Shown here one piece after another: positions 18,301 to 24,540 of a DNA stretch of 64,000 nt. Source of the stretch: Candidatus Hydrogenedens sp. (lineage in GTDB: Bacteria; Hydrogenedentota; Hydrogenedentia; Hydrogenedentales; JAEUWI01). The first letter of the stretch is position 1. Every line of letters begins with the position of its first letter. The translations under genes were made by a program, and so were the position numbers. Where the stretch lies: contig WGMK01000015.1 of NCBI GenBank assembly GCA_016125095.1, forward strand, positions 361,001 to 425,000. The letters are read 5' to 3'. The notes under the pieces were generated by a model. That model was not told where the DNA came from, made no database searches, and saw only the letters and a list, made by a program, of their open reading frames with translations.

Positions 18301-18469
18301 CCCAGATGCCGGGCAGGTCGTAGTGCCGGATGAAGGCATCGCGGCGGCGGCGGGCGTACTGCCGGCTGGGCACGAGCAGCAGGGCGCGGCCCAAATGCTC
18401 GTGGAGCAGCGTGTTAATCCGGGCTTCCCGATCGGAGCGGCCGGTGCCGGTGATGCAGCGCGCGTTCAT
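15389..18469 (-). CDS. AddB-like PD-(D/E)XK nuclease with Fe-S cluster motif
   Basis: A 1026-residue protein resembling AddB-type subunits of helicase-nucleases that process double-strand breaks. The N-terminal two thirds look like an inactivated helicase fold (VLLDGFDDFTPSELRLL). The C terminus has a RecB-type nuclease domain: an HAALEALHRGF helix, GRIDRID with the metal-binding Asp, and IVDYKSG with catalytic Asp and Lys near residues 912-915. Cys in LKCPFHFM near residue 749, plus CHGCGHTRAC near 1005-1015, match the four-cysteine Fe-S staple of AddB nucleases. No AddA-like helicase is adjacent; the next gene downstream is the outer-surface FG-GAP protein, and upstream is XPB. There is no Shine-Dalgarno; see the promoter entry. 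Binding to an AddA elsewhere is the likeliest role. Confidence 0.85.
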   Translation of the reverse strand: MNARCITGTGRSDREARINTLLHEHLGRALLLVPSRQYARRRRDAFIRHYDLPGIWGEPVLDIADFAGRILGGPRRLETLKRKLLVEQALLECEVEPPGAAGLESQAGLANHLLAVITQMKQSAIEPEHFAARLGSAATPLDTFVSAVYVAYQRLLKESQAFDVPGLYWAAADACRESAPEVLHGIDWVLLDGFDDFTPSELRLLRAVSERVEGVVFGLTHDDAPERSDAYAASAETLNALRDTFHLEVERATEEPSGQRHEAVSRHLFWRDQPEGLDALGDSLKLTSCADERHEAESIARAVRHAILDEGIAPEDLAVAYRGGEGPRMAAEALRRFGVPVTCSSQPTAAECATAHALLGVLDAVAAWERDPVLDILCSPWMWNDGASDLVAAFPYLVRRSQVVAGRKEWRAALGGLTRRAAGDKALATRLSNPAGAVAALQQRFESMTHWAAVFPREAAVARYARAVLEQLDALPLRAAFDSLPDPERADQVRGFEAVLLAARRLAECPVKADEKVSLRAFASQLRAALGDTGWGRAQPRHGVHCGDFASLRNRRFHTVFLAGLIEGAVPQAPPLNAIYGAEDLERLGKAGIGLDSRHRFGARERALFLGAVDTARERLALHWTVSKEDGREALPSPFVVETEELFRPAVLRGAAPTAQSLLPAPALAATDTELLSIAAASRAGSPFLQAHFPDIVHGSAVESARWAASAPGPYDGVLADPEANALLAARYNESHIFSVSQLETYLKCPFHFMQQRLLDIEESDSSEPEFTPRLRGDILHAALEALHRGFPETPLREVSEAEALAAADHALSLVFEQHAWKDAGVPEVILRAERMHLGTLLRRYVRKERAGESGAWQPTRFEWQFGRDREGHESTPPYPFDTGTQVGVLKLSGRIDRIDLNPGANTARIVDYKSGTLPSAGNIDRGIEMQLICYASALEEVLMPGTTCEEAVYLGLASGNPVKAVKPGKEEERAERLEAARHAAAAAVTGMREGRFPPLRATDKCHGCGHTRACRYQESRMTLKE

Positions 18470-18477
18470 GCGCCGAG

Positions 18478-18505
18478 CCTATACCAGAACACCGGCACGG
18501 AACAA
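18478..18505 (-). promoter_or_regulatory. Candidate leaderless promoter of the AddB-like gene
   Basis: On the minus strand TTGTTC (18505-18500), 16 bases, then TATAGG (18483-18478) lie 8 bases before the ATG at 18469. Transcription would start within a base or two of the start codon, and no Shine-Dalgarno is present. Confidence 0.45.
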
Positions 18506-18512
18506 CGCGCCC

Positions 18513-20201
18513 TCAGTGGAACAGGTCGTCTTCGGGAATGATTTCGTAGCGGTAGCCCTGCTCGGTGAGGAAGAGTTGCCGCTTGACGCTGTAGTCCTGA
18601 TCGCAGGTATCGCGCGAGACCAGCGAGTAGAAACGCGCTACCACGCTGCCATCGCTCTTGGGCCGCAGGATGCGGCCGAGGCGCTGGGCCTCTTCCTGGC
18701 GCGAGCCGAAGGTGCCGCTGACCTGAATGGCGACGTTCGCGTCGGGCAGGTCGATGGCGAAGTTCGCGACCTTGGACACGATGATCAGCTTTTCCTCGCC
18801 CGAGCGGAAGGCGGCATACAGGCGCTCGCGTTCCTTGGTGGGCGTGCGGCCGGTGATGATCGGCACCTTGAAGGCCTTTTGCAGCGCCTTGAGCTGATCG
18901 AGGTATTGCCCGATGATGAGGACGTTGTCCTCTTTGTGCTTTTCGACCAGCGCCTGGCAGAGCGAAATCTTCACGGGGTTGGTGCTGGCGATGCGGAACT
19001 TGGTGCGCTTGTCGGCGATGGCGTAGCGGTAGCGCTCGTCTTCGGGCAGGCGGGTGCGCACTTCGGTGCAGACGGCCTGCGCGATCCAGCCCTGCTTCTC
19101 CAGCACCTTCCAGGGCACGTCGTATTTCTTGGGACCGATGAGGCTGAAGACGTCTTCTTCGCGGGCGTCTTCGCGCACGAGGGTGGCGGTGAGCCCGAGG
19201 CGGCGGCGCGCCTGGATGGAGGCCGTGGCGCGGAAAACCGGCGCGGGTAGCAGGTGCACCTCGTCGTAAATCACCAGGCCCCACTGGCCCTTGTCGAACA
19301 GGCCGAAGTGCTCGAAGGGCGAATCCTTGCTCTTGCGGTAGGTGAGCACCTGATAGGTGGCCAGGGTAACCGGCCGAATCTCTTTCGTATCGCCGCTGTA
19401 TTCGCCGAGCATGTCCTCGGTGAGCGTCGTCTTGTCGAGAATCTCGTTCTTCCACTGGCGGAGCGCGACGGTGTTGGTGGTAAGAATGAGCGTATGCGTG
19501 CGGCAGACCGCCAGCGCGCCGATGGCGACGACGGTTTTGCCGGCGCCGCAGGGCAGCACCACCACGCCCGAACCGCCGCTGTTCTTGCCGCCCGCCCAGA
19601 AGGCGTCCACCGATTCCTGCTGGTATTTGCGCAGCCCGAACTCGCGGCCCGAGAGGCAGGTGTCGCGCAGCTCGAGGTCGAGCGGCGCGCCCTGGGCGTA
19701 GCCCGCGAGGTCTTCCACGGGGAAGCCGATGGCGATGAGCGCGCACTTGATGTTGCCGCGGTCCACCGGGCGGACCACGATTTTGCGGCCGCCGGGCGAC
19801 GCGGCGATATAAGGCTGGATAGCCTTGTTGTTGATCAACTCGGTCATCAGCATCGGGTCTTCCGATTCGATGACAAGGTGGTCGTCGTCGCCGCGGTAGA
19901 GCTTGAGGCGGCCGTAGCGGCCCATCTGGTCTTCGATTTCCGCAATGACGTTCTGCGGGATCTCGTATTTGCTGAACTGCTCGAGGTCGTCGAGTACTTC
20001 CTTCACCTCGAGCCCGGCAGCGGCGGCATTCCAGAGGGAAAGCGGTGTGAGCTGGTAAGTGTGGATGTGCTCGGGCGACTTGACGAGCTCGGCGAAGGAG
20101 GCGAGTGCGTCGCGCGCGTCCTCGAAGGCCGGGCCATCAGTCTCCAGCAGGATGGAACGGTCGGACTGGACGATGACGGGTTTATCGGGTGTGTTTGCCA
20201 T
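18513..20201 (-). CDS. XPB/Ssl2-like DNA helicase (superfamily 2)
   Basis: A 562-residue ATP-dependent DNA helicase of the bacterial XPB type, a relative of the TFIIH subunit with a probable role in DNA repair. It has a helicase-C-terminal-like N-terminal damage-recognition region, Walker A PCGAGKT (217-223), the DEVH box (313-316), motif III GLTAT and the XPB-specific RED triplet (343-345). The second RecA-like domain follows with QYLDQLKALQKAF and the QRLGRILRP motif VI. The frame is open further upstream to 20450, but that part lies in the hairpin-repeat region and looks non-coding. The ATG at 20201 gives the normal length for bacterial XPB. It lacks a Shine-Dalgarno and has a TGCTACACT extended -10 nine bases before the ATG. 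The AddB-like gene follows after 43 bases. Confidence 0.93.
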   Translation of the reverse strand: MANTPDKPVIVQSDRSILLETDGPAFEDARDALASFAELVKSPEHIHTYQLTPLSLWNAAAAGLEVKEVLDDLEQFSKYEIPQNVIAEIEDQMGRYGRLKLYRGDDDHLVIESEDPMLMTELINNKAIQPYIAASPGGRKIVVRPVDRGNIKCALIAIGFPVEDLAGYAQGAPLDLELRDTCLSGREFGLRKYQQESVDAFWAGGKNSGGSGVVVLPCGAGKTVVAIGALAVCRTHTLILTTNTVALRQWKNEILDKTTLTEDMLGEYSGDTKEIRPVTLATYQVLTYRKSKDSPFEHFGLFDKGQWGLVIYDEVHLLPAPVFRATASIQARRRLGLTATLVREDAREEDVFSLIGPKKYDVPWKVLEKQGWIAQAVCTEVRTRLPEDERYRYAIADKRTKFRIASTNPVKISLCQALVEKHKEDNVLIIGQYLDQLKALQKAFKVPIITGRTPTKERERLYAAFRSGEEKLIIVSKVANFAIDLPDANVAIQVSGTFGSRQEEAQRLGRILRPKSDGSVVARFYSLVSRDTCDQDYSVKRQLFLTEQGYRYEIIPEDDLFH

Positions 20202-20210
20202 AGGCCGCGC

Positions 20211-20219
20211 AGTGTAGCA
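20211..20219 (-). promoter_or_regulatory. Extended -10 element placed for leaderless transcription of the XPB gene
   Basis: On the minus strand TGCTACACT (20219-20211) ends nine bases before the ATG at 20201, and the intervening GCGCGGCCT has no Shine-Dalgarno. The same nonamer stands eight bases before rsgA. No good -35 is visible. Confidence 0.45.
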
Positions 20220-20271
20220 AACGGAACACGCGCCGCCATAGTGCGGCGGGGGCAAGCTCGGTATCGCGTGG

Positions 20272-20448
20272 ACTGCCGCCTGCTGCGGCCTTGCCGCCTT
20301 GGAGTGCGGCAGCAAGCTGCCGCTTTGCTGAGGGAGCGAGTAGCTCCCGGCGTCGCGACGAATGCTTGACGCCTTGGTGCGGGCGACGGAAGCCAGCTTC
20401 CTAATCAAAGCGGGAGCCCGCTCCCGCAGTCCAAGGCGGCGACGCCGC
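20272..20448. repeat. Cluster of short AGC/GCT hairpins in an intergenic region
   Basis: Four small perfect inverted repeats share the same inner arm ends, AGC on the left and GCT on the right. They are GCGGCAGC-aa-GCTGCCGC (20306-20323), GGGAGC-gagta-GCTCCC (20332-20348), GGAAGC-ca-GCTTCC (20388-20401) and GCGGGAGC-cc-GCTCCCGC (20410-20427). A fifth hairpin, GCGGC-gac-GCCGC (20436-20448), and a weaker GCCGC/GCGGC pair near 20275-20288 flank them. The shared arm ends with differing outer arms suggest a diverged repeat family, or REP-like elements, rather than one terminator. The stretch lies between the XPB gene and a small membrane protein gene and holds no credible coding sequence. Confidence 0.75.
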
Positions 20449-20457
20449 AAAAAGAAA

Positions 20458-20940
20458 CTACGCCACCTGCGCCTTGCCGGTCAGCAGCAATACAGCGACG
20501 GCGTCGACGCGGCGGTGGAGCCATTCGAGCACGAAGCCGAGGGCGTACCACAGCGGGGCGTAAAACGCGGTGATCTGGCCGTGCAGGTGCATGGGGATAC
20601 TGCGCCCGCCGAGGGGGATGGCGTGGTTGCTGTAGTCCCAGATGTGGATGCCAGCCATATTAAACGCAATGCCGGAGACGTATTCGATGACGAAGATGCC
20701 GAGCATGTAGACGAAGGCGCGGCCGGCCAGGGGCACGCCGCGCTTTTCAAGCGCTTCCTTGATAGGCCAGATGACCACGCCGAGCATGCCGTAGTCGATC
20801 ATCATCCAGGGGGAAGTCTTGCTCATGGCGCTGCGGTCGCCGCCGATAAAATGCAGGATGCCCGTGAAGAAGACTTCGATGAGCAGCCCGATGCAGGCGA
20901 AAAGAAACCAGCGCGTGAGGATGCGTTTAGGATTGTTCAT
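20458..20940 (-). CDS. Small polytopic membrane protein, possibly CmpB-like (PF06541 type)
   Basis: A 160-residue hydrophobic protein with about four membrane helices. The segment FVIEYVSGIAFNMAGIHIWDYS resembles the LEYxTGWLLE...WWDYS signature of the putative ABC-transporter type IV (CmpB-like) membrane family, but the match is partial and from memory. No ATPase gene is next to it, so a transporter role is unproven. It starts 25 bases upstream of the end of the hairpin-rich intergenic region's neighbour operon and follows the Dabb gene on the same strand with 24 bases between them, so the two may be co-transcribed. Confidence 0.6.
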   Translation of the reverse strand: MNNPKRILTRWFLFACIGLLIEVFFTGILHFIGGDRSAMSKTSPWMMIDYGMLGVVIWPIKEALEKRGVPLAGRAFVYMLGIFVIEYVSGIAFNMAGIHIWDYSNHAIPLGGRSIPMHLHGQITAFYAPLWYALGFVLEWLHRRVDAVAVLLLTGKAQVA

Positions 20941-20964
20941 GGTGTTGGCGCCGAAAACCGTGGC

Positions 20965-21366
20965 CTACATCTCGCCCCAGAAATCGGCGACGGTGGCCTT
21001 GTCGAGCAGCGGCCCGGCAAACTCGACGAATTTCTTGTGGGCGGGGTGCGGCAGGTATTCGGCACGCGCTGCCTCGTCCTTGAAGGTGACGCAGAAGACG
21101 TGCTCGAAGCCGTCGCCCAGGCCCTCGGCCTCGATGTTCGGGCCGCCCTGATACGTGAGAATCACGTCAATCTGATCCTTGAGCGCGGCAAAGCGCGTGA
21201 GCACCTCGGCTTTCTGATCGGCGGTCACGTCGTCCTTGTAGCGGAACAGCACCACATGGCGCAGCACTTTCATGGTGTCTTCCTTTCCTGCGTCCTCGGC
21301 CCGGGCGAAGGGCACCGCGGCCAGCGCCGCCACCATGAGACCCGCGATGAAGTGCTTCCGTGTCAT
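20965..21366 (-). CDS. Secreted Dabb (stress-responsive alpha/beta barrel) domain protein
   Basis: This 133-residue protein has a signal peptide (about residues 1-23, ending FARA) followed by a single Dabb domain, a dimeric ferredoxin-like alpha/beta barrel. Typical family motifs are LRHVVLFRYKDD near the start, FEHVFCVTFKDEAARAEYLPHPAH in the middle and a C-terminal FVEFAGPLL. The biochemical role of exported Dabb proteins is not established. Its ATG overlaps the stop of the upstream membrane protein gene (ATGA at 21363-21366), so translation is probably coupled. The reading frame continues far upstream in the same frame, but that portion is a shadow of the upstream gene. Confidence 0.88.
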   Translation of the reverse strand: MTRKHFIAGLMVAALAAVPFARAEDAGKEDTMKVLRHVVLFRYKDDVTADQKAEVLTRFAALKDQIDVILTYQGGPNIEAEGLGDGFEHVFCVTFKDEAARAEYLPHPAHKKFVEFAGPLLDKATVADFWGEM

Positions 21367-22202
21367 GACTCGATCTCCGCGTTGAGGATTCCCGGTCCGC
21401 CTATGGCATGGCCCAGCTGGTGCTCGGTCTGCCGGAGCAGCGTAGCGTACAGGGAAACGGTGGCGAAAAACACCACGGGGATTGCGATGGCCAGGCCGAT
21501 AACCAGCGCCAGAAATCCCAGAATACTCAATAGCGAGCTGACGACCATGAAATTGATGAGGCCCATGCGTCCGCCCTGTGTGATTTGGGCGCTGGCCTGC
21601 AGGGCTTCGAGCGGCTTCATGCCCTTGTCGACGATGAGATAGGGCACGAAGAAATAGACAGCAGACACATAGAAAGGCGGAATGATCGCGATGCCGAGGA
21701 TGACGAGTTCCAGGATAAGGAAGCCTCCGTACTCGGATACAAGCGTGAACCAGGCATTGAGCAGCCCCGCGCCAGGCAAGGCCTGAAGTTCTGCAAAGCT
21801 GATTCCCATGACGAGCCAGCAGAGAACCATGGCGATAAGTCCGGGCACGAAAGCGAGAATGTATAGTAGCGAAACCAGCAGCGTACCGACTAGATACCAC
21901 AACAAATAGGGGAATCCCTTGAACATGGTGGCTAGATCGTTGTGATTGCCGCGGCACATGTGAAGCAGCATTAGAATCACCCCGACGCGCAGCCAGCCAT
22001 CGAAAAGCTGCTTCGCGCCCCAGGTAATCGTCTGAATGATTGCTCCATTACCTACCGAATGATTGAGGAAATAGGCCCCAGTATAGGCCGCCGCGAAGGC
22101 CGCCATGTAAACGATGGCCATCACGAACAACGTGACGAAGTTGGCCATGGTCAGTCCAAAGCCTTCCCGGAGAGCCTCGGAAATTCGGACTTCTTTGGAC
22201 AT
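21363..22202 (-). CDS. Polytopic integral membrane protein of unknown function
   Basis: A 279-residue very hydrophobic protein with about six membrane helices. Its organisation, with paired helices, a loop LIVDKGMKPLEALQASAQITQGG and two closing helices, resembles DUF975/YciC-like membrane proteins, whose cytoplasmic loop carries a similar 'D..G..P..A...S...' motif. That assignment is tentative. A strong AAGGAGG Shine-Dalgarno stands four bases before the ATG. The gene is translationally coupled to the Dabb gene downstream, and the DUF481 barrel gene lies 65 bases upstream on the same strand, so these three may form one unit. Confidence 0.75.
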   Translation of the reverse strand: MSKEVRISEALREGFGLTMANFVTLFVMAIVYMAAFAAAYTGAYFLNHSVGNGAIIQTITWGAKQLFDGWLRVGVILMLLHMCRGNHNDLATMFKGFPYLLWYLVGTLLVSLLYILAFVPGLIAMVLCWLVMGISFAELQALPGAGLLNAWFTLVSEYGGFLILELVILGIAIIPPFYVSAVYFFVPYLIVDKGMKPLEALQASAQITQGGRMGLINFMVVSSLLSILGFLALVIGLAIAIPVVFFATVSLYATLLRQTEHQLGHAIGGPGILNAEIES

Positions 22203-22267
22203 GCAACCTCCTTCGTGACGCTACGGATAACGCATCATATGCTTGCCGAGAAGACGGAGCAACTCGC

Positions 22268-23461
22268 CTAGAACGAATACGCAAGCCCGGTGGTGAGGGT
22301 GTGGTCCCAGGCCTCGACGCCGAAGTTTTCGGCCATGCTGTCGTATTCGCTGAGGAGGGCGATCTTGAGGCTGAGCTGTTCGCTGAGGGGGGTGGTGAAG
22401 GCGAGTTCGTTCTTGAAGCGGAATTCGCCGGTGTCTTCGAGGTTGGCGGAGAGCACTGCGGCATCGGTGATTTTGCCGCGCTCGAAAATCTGCTGCTCGT
22501 AGTTGGTGCCGGCGCGCGCGGTGAGGTAGTTCTCCGTGCGGGTGTCGTAGGCGCGGAGGGGATCGCGGAAGTCGCGGTAGGCGCTGAGCAGCGCGCGGCG
22601 GTAGTCGCGATCGAACACGAGGCGGCCGCTGGCCAGATCGACGAGCAGGTTGGTGCCGCGGTCGAAGGCGGCGCGGCGGCTGGAGGCCTTGGCCCCTTCG
22701 CGCGCCCAGGGTGTGAAGGGCGCCCATTCCTCGTGGGTGAATTCCGCGCCTAGGTCGATGCTGAGCTTGCGGGTTTCCTCATCCCAGAACTGGTAGCCGA
22801 GGCCGAGCGCGGCGTTGGCGCGCAGGTCGAGTTGGCGGCCGTCGTCTTTCTCGGCACCGCCGAGGGTGTAGAGATAGATGCGATCGGTCAGGTCGTATTC
22901 CCAGCGGCCGTCGGCGCTGAGCTTGCGGGTGTTGAGGATGTCGTTGGACGCGCCGTAGGCCCAGCCGGCGCGCAGCGTGAGCCGGTTCGTCTCGGCGGTC
23001 CGCTTCCATTCGGTGGAAAGCACCACGTCCACCTTGTCGGTATTGCCGGTGCGGTAAGTACCGCCGAGGTTTACCGTGCCGCTCCAATGCTTGGGGGCGG
23101 GCTCTGCGGGCGGCGGGTCCAGCGCGGCGTGATCTTCGGCAAACGCGGAGACGGCCGACAGCGGGACCGCGCCCTCGGGCGGCGGGTCACCCTGCTGGGT
23201 GCGCACGATATTCAGCGGGCCTGCGTTCTCGCCCCCGCTCACGTCGAGCCAGGCGCGGGGCTCGTCGGTCTGGATGGATTCTATGCTGCCGCGGACAATC
23301 CGGAGTTCGCCCGCGTAGTCGGTCTGGAAGGAAAGCGCCTCGGCATCGAGTGCAACGGCGTGGCCGGTGAGCCGGTCGCCGTTGGTGAGGACCACTTCAT
23401 CTGCAAAAACGCCAAAGCCGCAAAGCGCAGCGGCCGCGGCGGCGAATGCCGCTCGTACCAT
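22268..23461 (-). CDS. DUF481 outer-membrane beta-barrel protein
   Basis: A 397-residue exported protein. The ATG at 23461 is followed directly by a signal peptide (about residues 1-20); the frame is open to 23740, but upstream residues look non-coding and would bury the signal. An N-terminal small beta domain (VVLTNGDRLTGHAVALD) is of the kind often seen ahead of DUF481. From about residue 140 to the end there is a DUF481 barrel with alternating amphipathic strands (GTVNLGGTYRTGNTDKVDV, LTLRAGWAYG) ending in a C-terminal aromatic (GLAYSF), a typical outer-membrane insertion signal. Function of DUF481 proteins is mostly unknown; some respond to salt. It is divergent from the nitrilase-like gene. 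Confidence 0.9.
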   Translation of the reverse strand: MVRAAFAAAAAALCGFGVFADEVVLTNGDRLTGHAVALDAEALSFQTDYAGELRIVRGSIESIQTDEPRAWLDVSGGENAGPLNIVRTQQGDPPPEGAVPLSAVSAFAEDHAALDPPPAEPAPKHWSGTVNLGGTYRTGNTDKVDVVLSTEWKRTAETNRLTLRAGWAYGASNDILNTRKLSADGRWEYDLTDRIYLYTLGGAEKDDGRQLDLRANAALGLGYQFWDEETRKLSIDLGAEFTHEEWAPFTPWAREGAKASSRRAAFDRGTNLLVDLASGRLVFDRDYRRALLSAYRDFRDPLRAYDTRTENYLTARAGTNYEQQIFERGKITDAAVLSANLEDTGEFRFKNELAFTTPLSEQLSLKIALLSEYDSMAENFGVEAWDHTLTTGLAYSF

Positions 23462-23633
23462 AGCTGAGAAACCCTCGAAACCCGTTGCGCCGCGCTTGCT
23501 GACGACATGGCCAAAGGGGCCAGCATATCGGATTGGCGTGCCCCGGCGCATCCCGCGGCCGGGTGCGCGTCCCCGTTTTTCTGTGCTACGATTCGGGCAG
23601 GCAGAACCAATTAAACCATGGAGGACGCAGCAT

Positions 23634-24359
23634 ATGGCCACCCTTAGAATTACGGGCGTGCAGATGGAGGTGAAGCCGGCGAAGAAGGACAACCTGCCGC
23701 GCATCCTGAACCTGATTGAGCACGCGGATTGTGACATCATTGTGTTTCCCTCGATGGCGCTGACGGGCTACAACAGCGATTTCAGCGACACCCGGACCGA
23801 GGAAGCGTGGGAGAAGATTGCGGCGGAATGCCGCAAGATCTATACCTCGGCGATTGTGGGCACGGGCGCGCGCCGCGATGGACATGGCTACATCGAGGCG
23901 CTGGTTTTCGGCGACGACGGCGAGACGCTGGGCTACCACGACATGCTCGTGCCGACGGAAAAGGACCGCACCTGGGCGCGTCCGGGCGATGAATTGACCG
24001 TGTTCAACGACCACAACGTCACTTTCGGCTGCCTGATTGCCAACGACGTGTGGGTCGCGCCGGGCATGGGGCCCTATCCGGACCCGCGGCTGACGTATCA
24101 GCTGGCGCATACGCACGGGGCCCAGGTTATCTTCCACCTGAACCATTCGGGCATCGACCCGCAGTACCGCGATTATTACGACAGCAACCTGCGTCTGCGC
24201 GCCCGCGAGGCCCGCTGCCCCATCGTCACCGTGAACGCGACCGACCCGCGGGGACGGCTGAATGTGCCTTCCGGCGTGATTTCCGCCGAGGGCGAATGGA
24301 TTCACAAGGTCGAGCCCCAGGGCGAGCACACCTTCACGCTTGATTTAGACTTGGAATAA
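23634..24359 (+). CDS. Nitrilase-superfamily (carbon-nitrogen hydrolase fold) protein lacking the catalytic triad
   Basis: This 241-residue protein has the carbon-nitrogen hydrolase fold throughout, but the three catalytic positions are replaced. The Glu position is Ser40 (IVFPSMALTGY, usual FPE), the Lys position is Asp103 (LGYHDMLVP, usual YRK) and the Cys position is Ala136 (FGCLIANDVW, usual ICYD). Cys133 lies three residues earlier and Lys110 seven later, but neither fits the family pattern. I infer a non-catalytic pseudoenzyme, or one with different chemistry. The ATG at 23634 has a GGAGG Shine-Dalgarno nine bases upstream; the frame is open to 23367, but that part is non-coding. A TACGAT -10-like box lies at 23587-23592. 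It is monocistronic, followed by a hairpin. Confidence 0.85.
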   Translation: MATLRITGVQMEVKPAKKDNLPRILNLIEHADCDIIVFPSMALTGYNSDFSDTRTEEAWEKIAAECRKIYTSAIVGTGARRDGHGYIEALVFGDDGETLGYHDMLVPTEKDRTWARPGDELTVFNDHNVTFGCLIANDVWVAPGMGPYPDPRLTYQLAHTHGAQVIFHLNHSGIDPQYRDYYDSNLRLRAREARCPIVTVNATDPRGRLNVPSGVISAEGEWIHKVEPQGEHTFTLDLDLE

Positions 24360-24388
24360 AGCGAAAATCTGCGGGTTTATCCAGCACG

Positions 24389-24417
24389 ATCTCCGGGGAA
24401 GATTTTTCTCCGGAGAT
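24389..24417 (+). terminator. Possible terminator hairpin after the nitrilase-like gene
   Basis: ATCTCCGG (24389-24396) and CCGGAGAT (24410-24417) form an 8-bp stem with a 13-base loop, followed by TGTTTATA. The T-run is weak, and a TATACT box (24422-24427) right after it may be the -10 of the next gene. Confidence 0.45.
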
Positions 24418-24540
24418 TGTTTATACTTTGACCGTTAGGGGGGTGCTAAAGCTGGGCATTCGGGGAACGCATTCGGCTGTGCGGTTTGCAGGTGCACCGC
24501 ATGGCGACGGAGTCGCGTAGTCGTGTCCGGCGGCGAGATT

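Noticed and set aside
20272..20448. CRISPR-like array
   Set aside because: The elements are short hairpins with unequal spacing and different sequences; there are no identical repeats or spacers and no cas genes.
18470..20457. Upstream extension of the XPB gene to 20450
   Set aside because: The extra 83 residues fall in the hairpin-repeat region, have no homology to XPB and would give an oversized protein.
24389..24417. Strong terminator for the nitrilase-like gene
   Set aside because: The stem is only 8 bp and the following T-run is poor; it was kept as a low-confidence entry.
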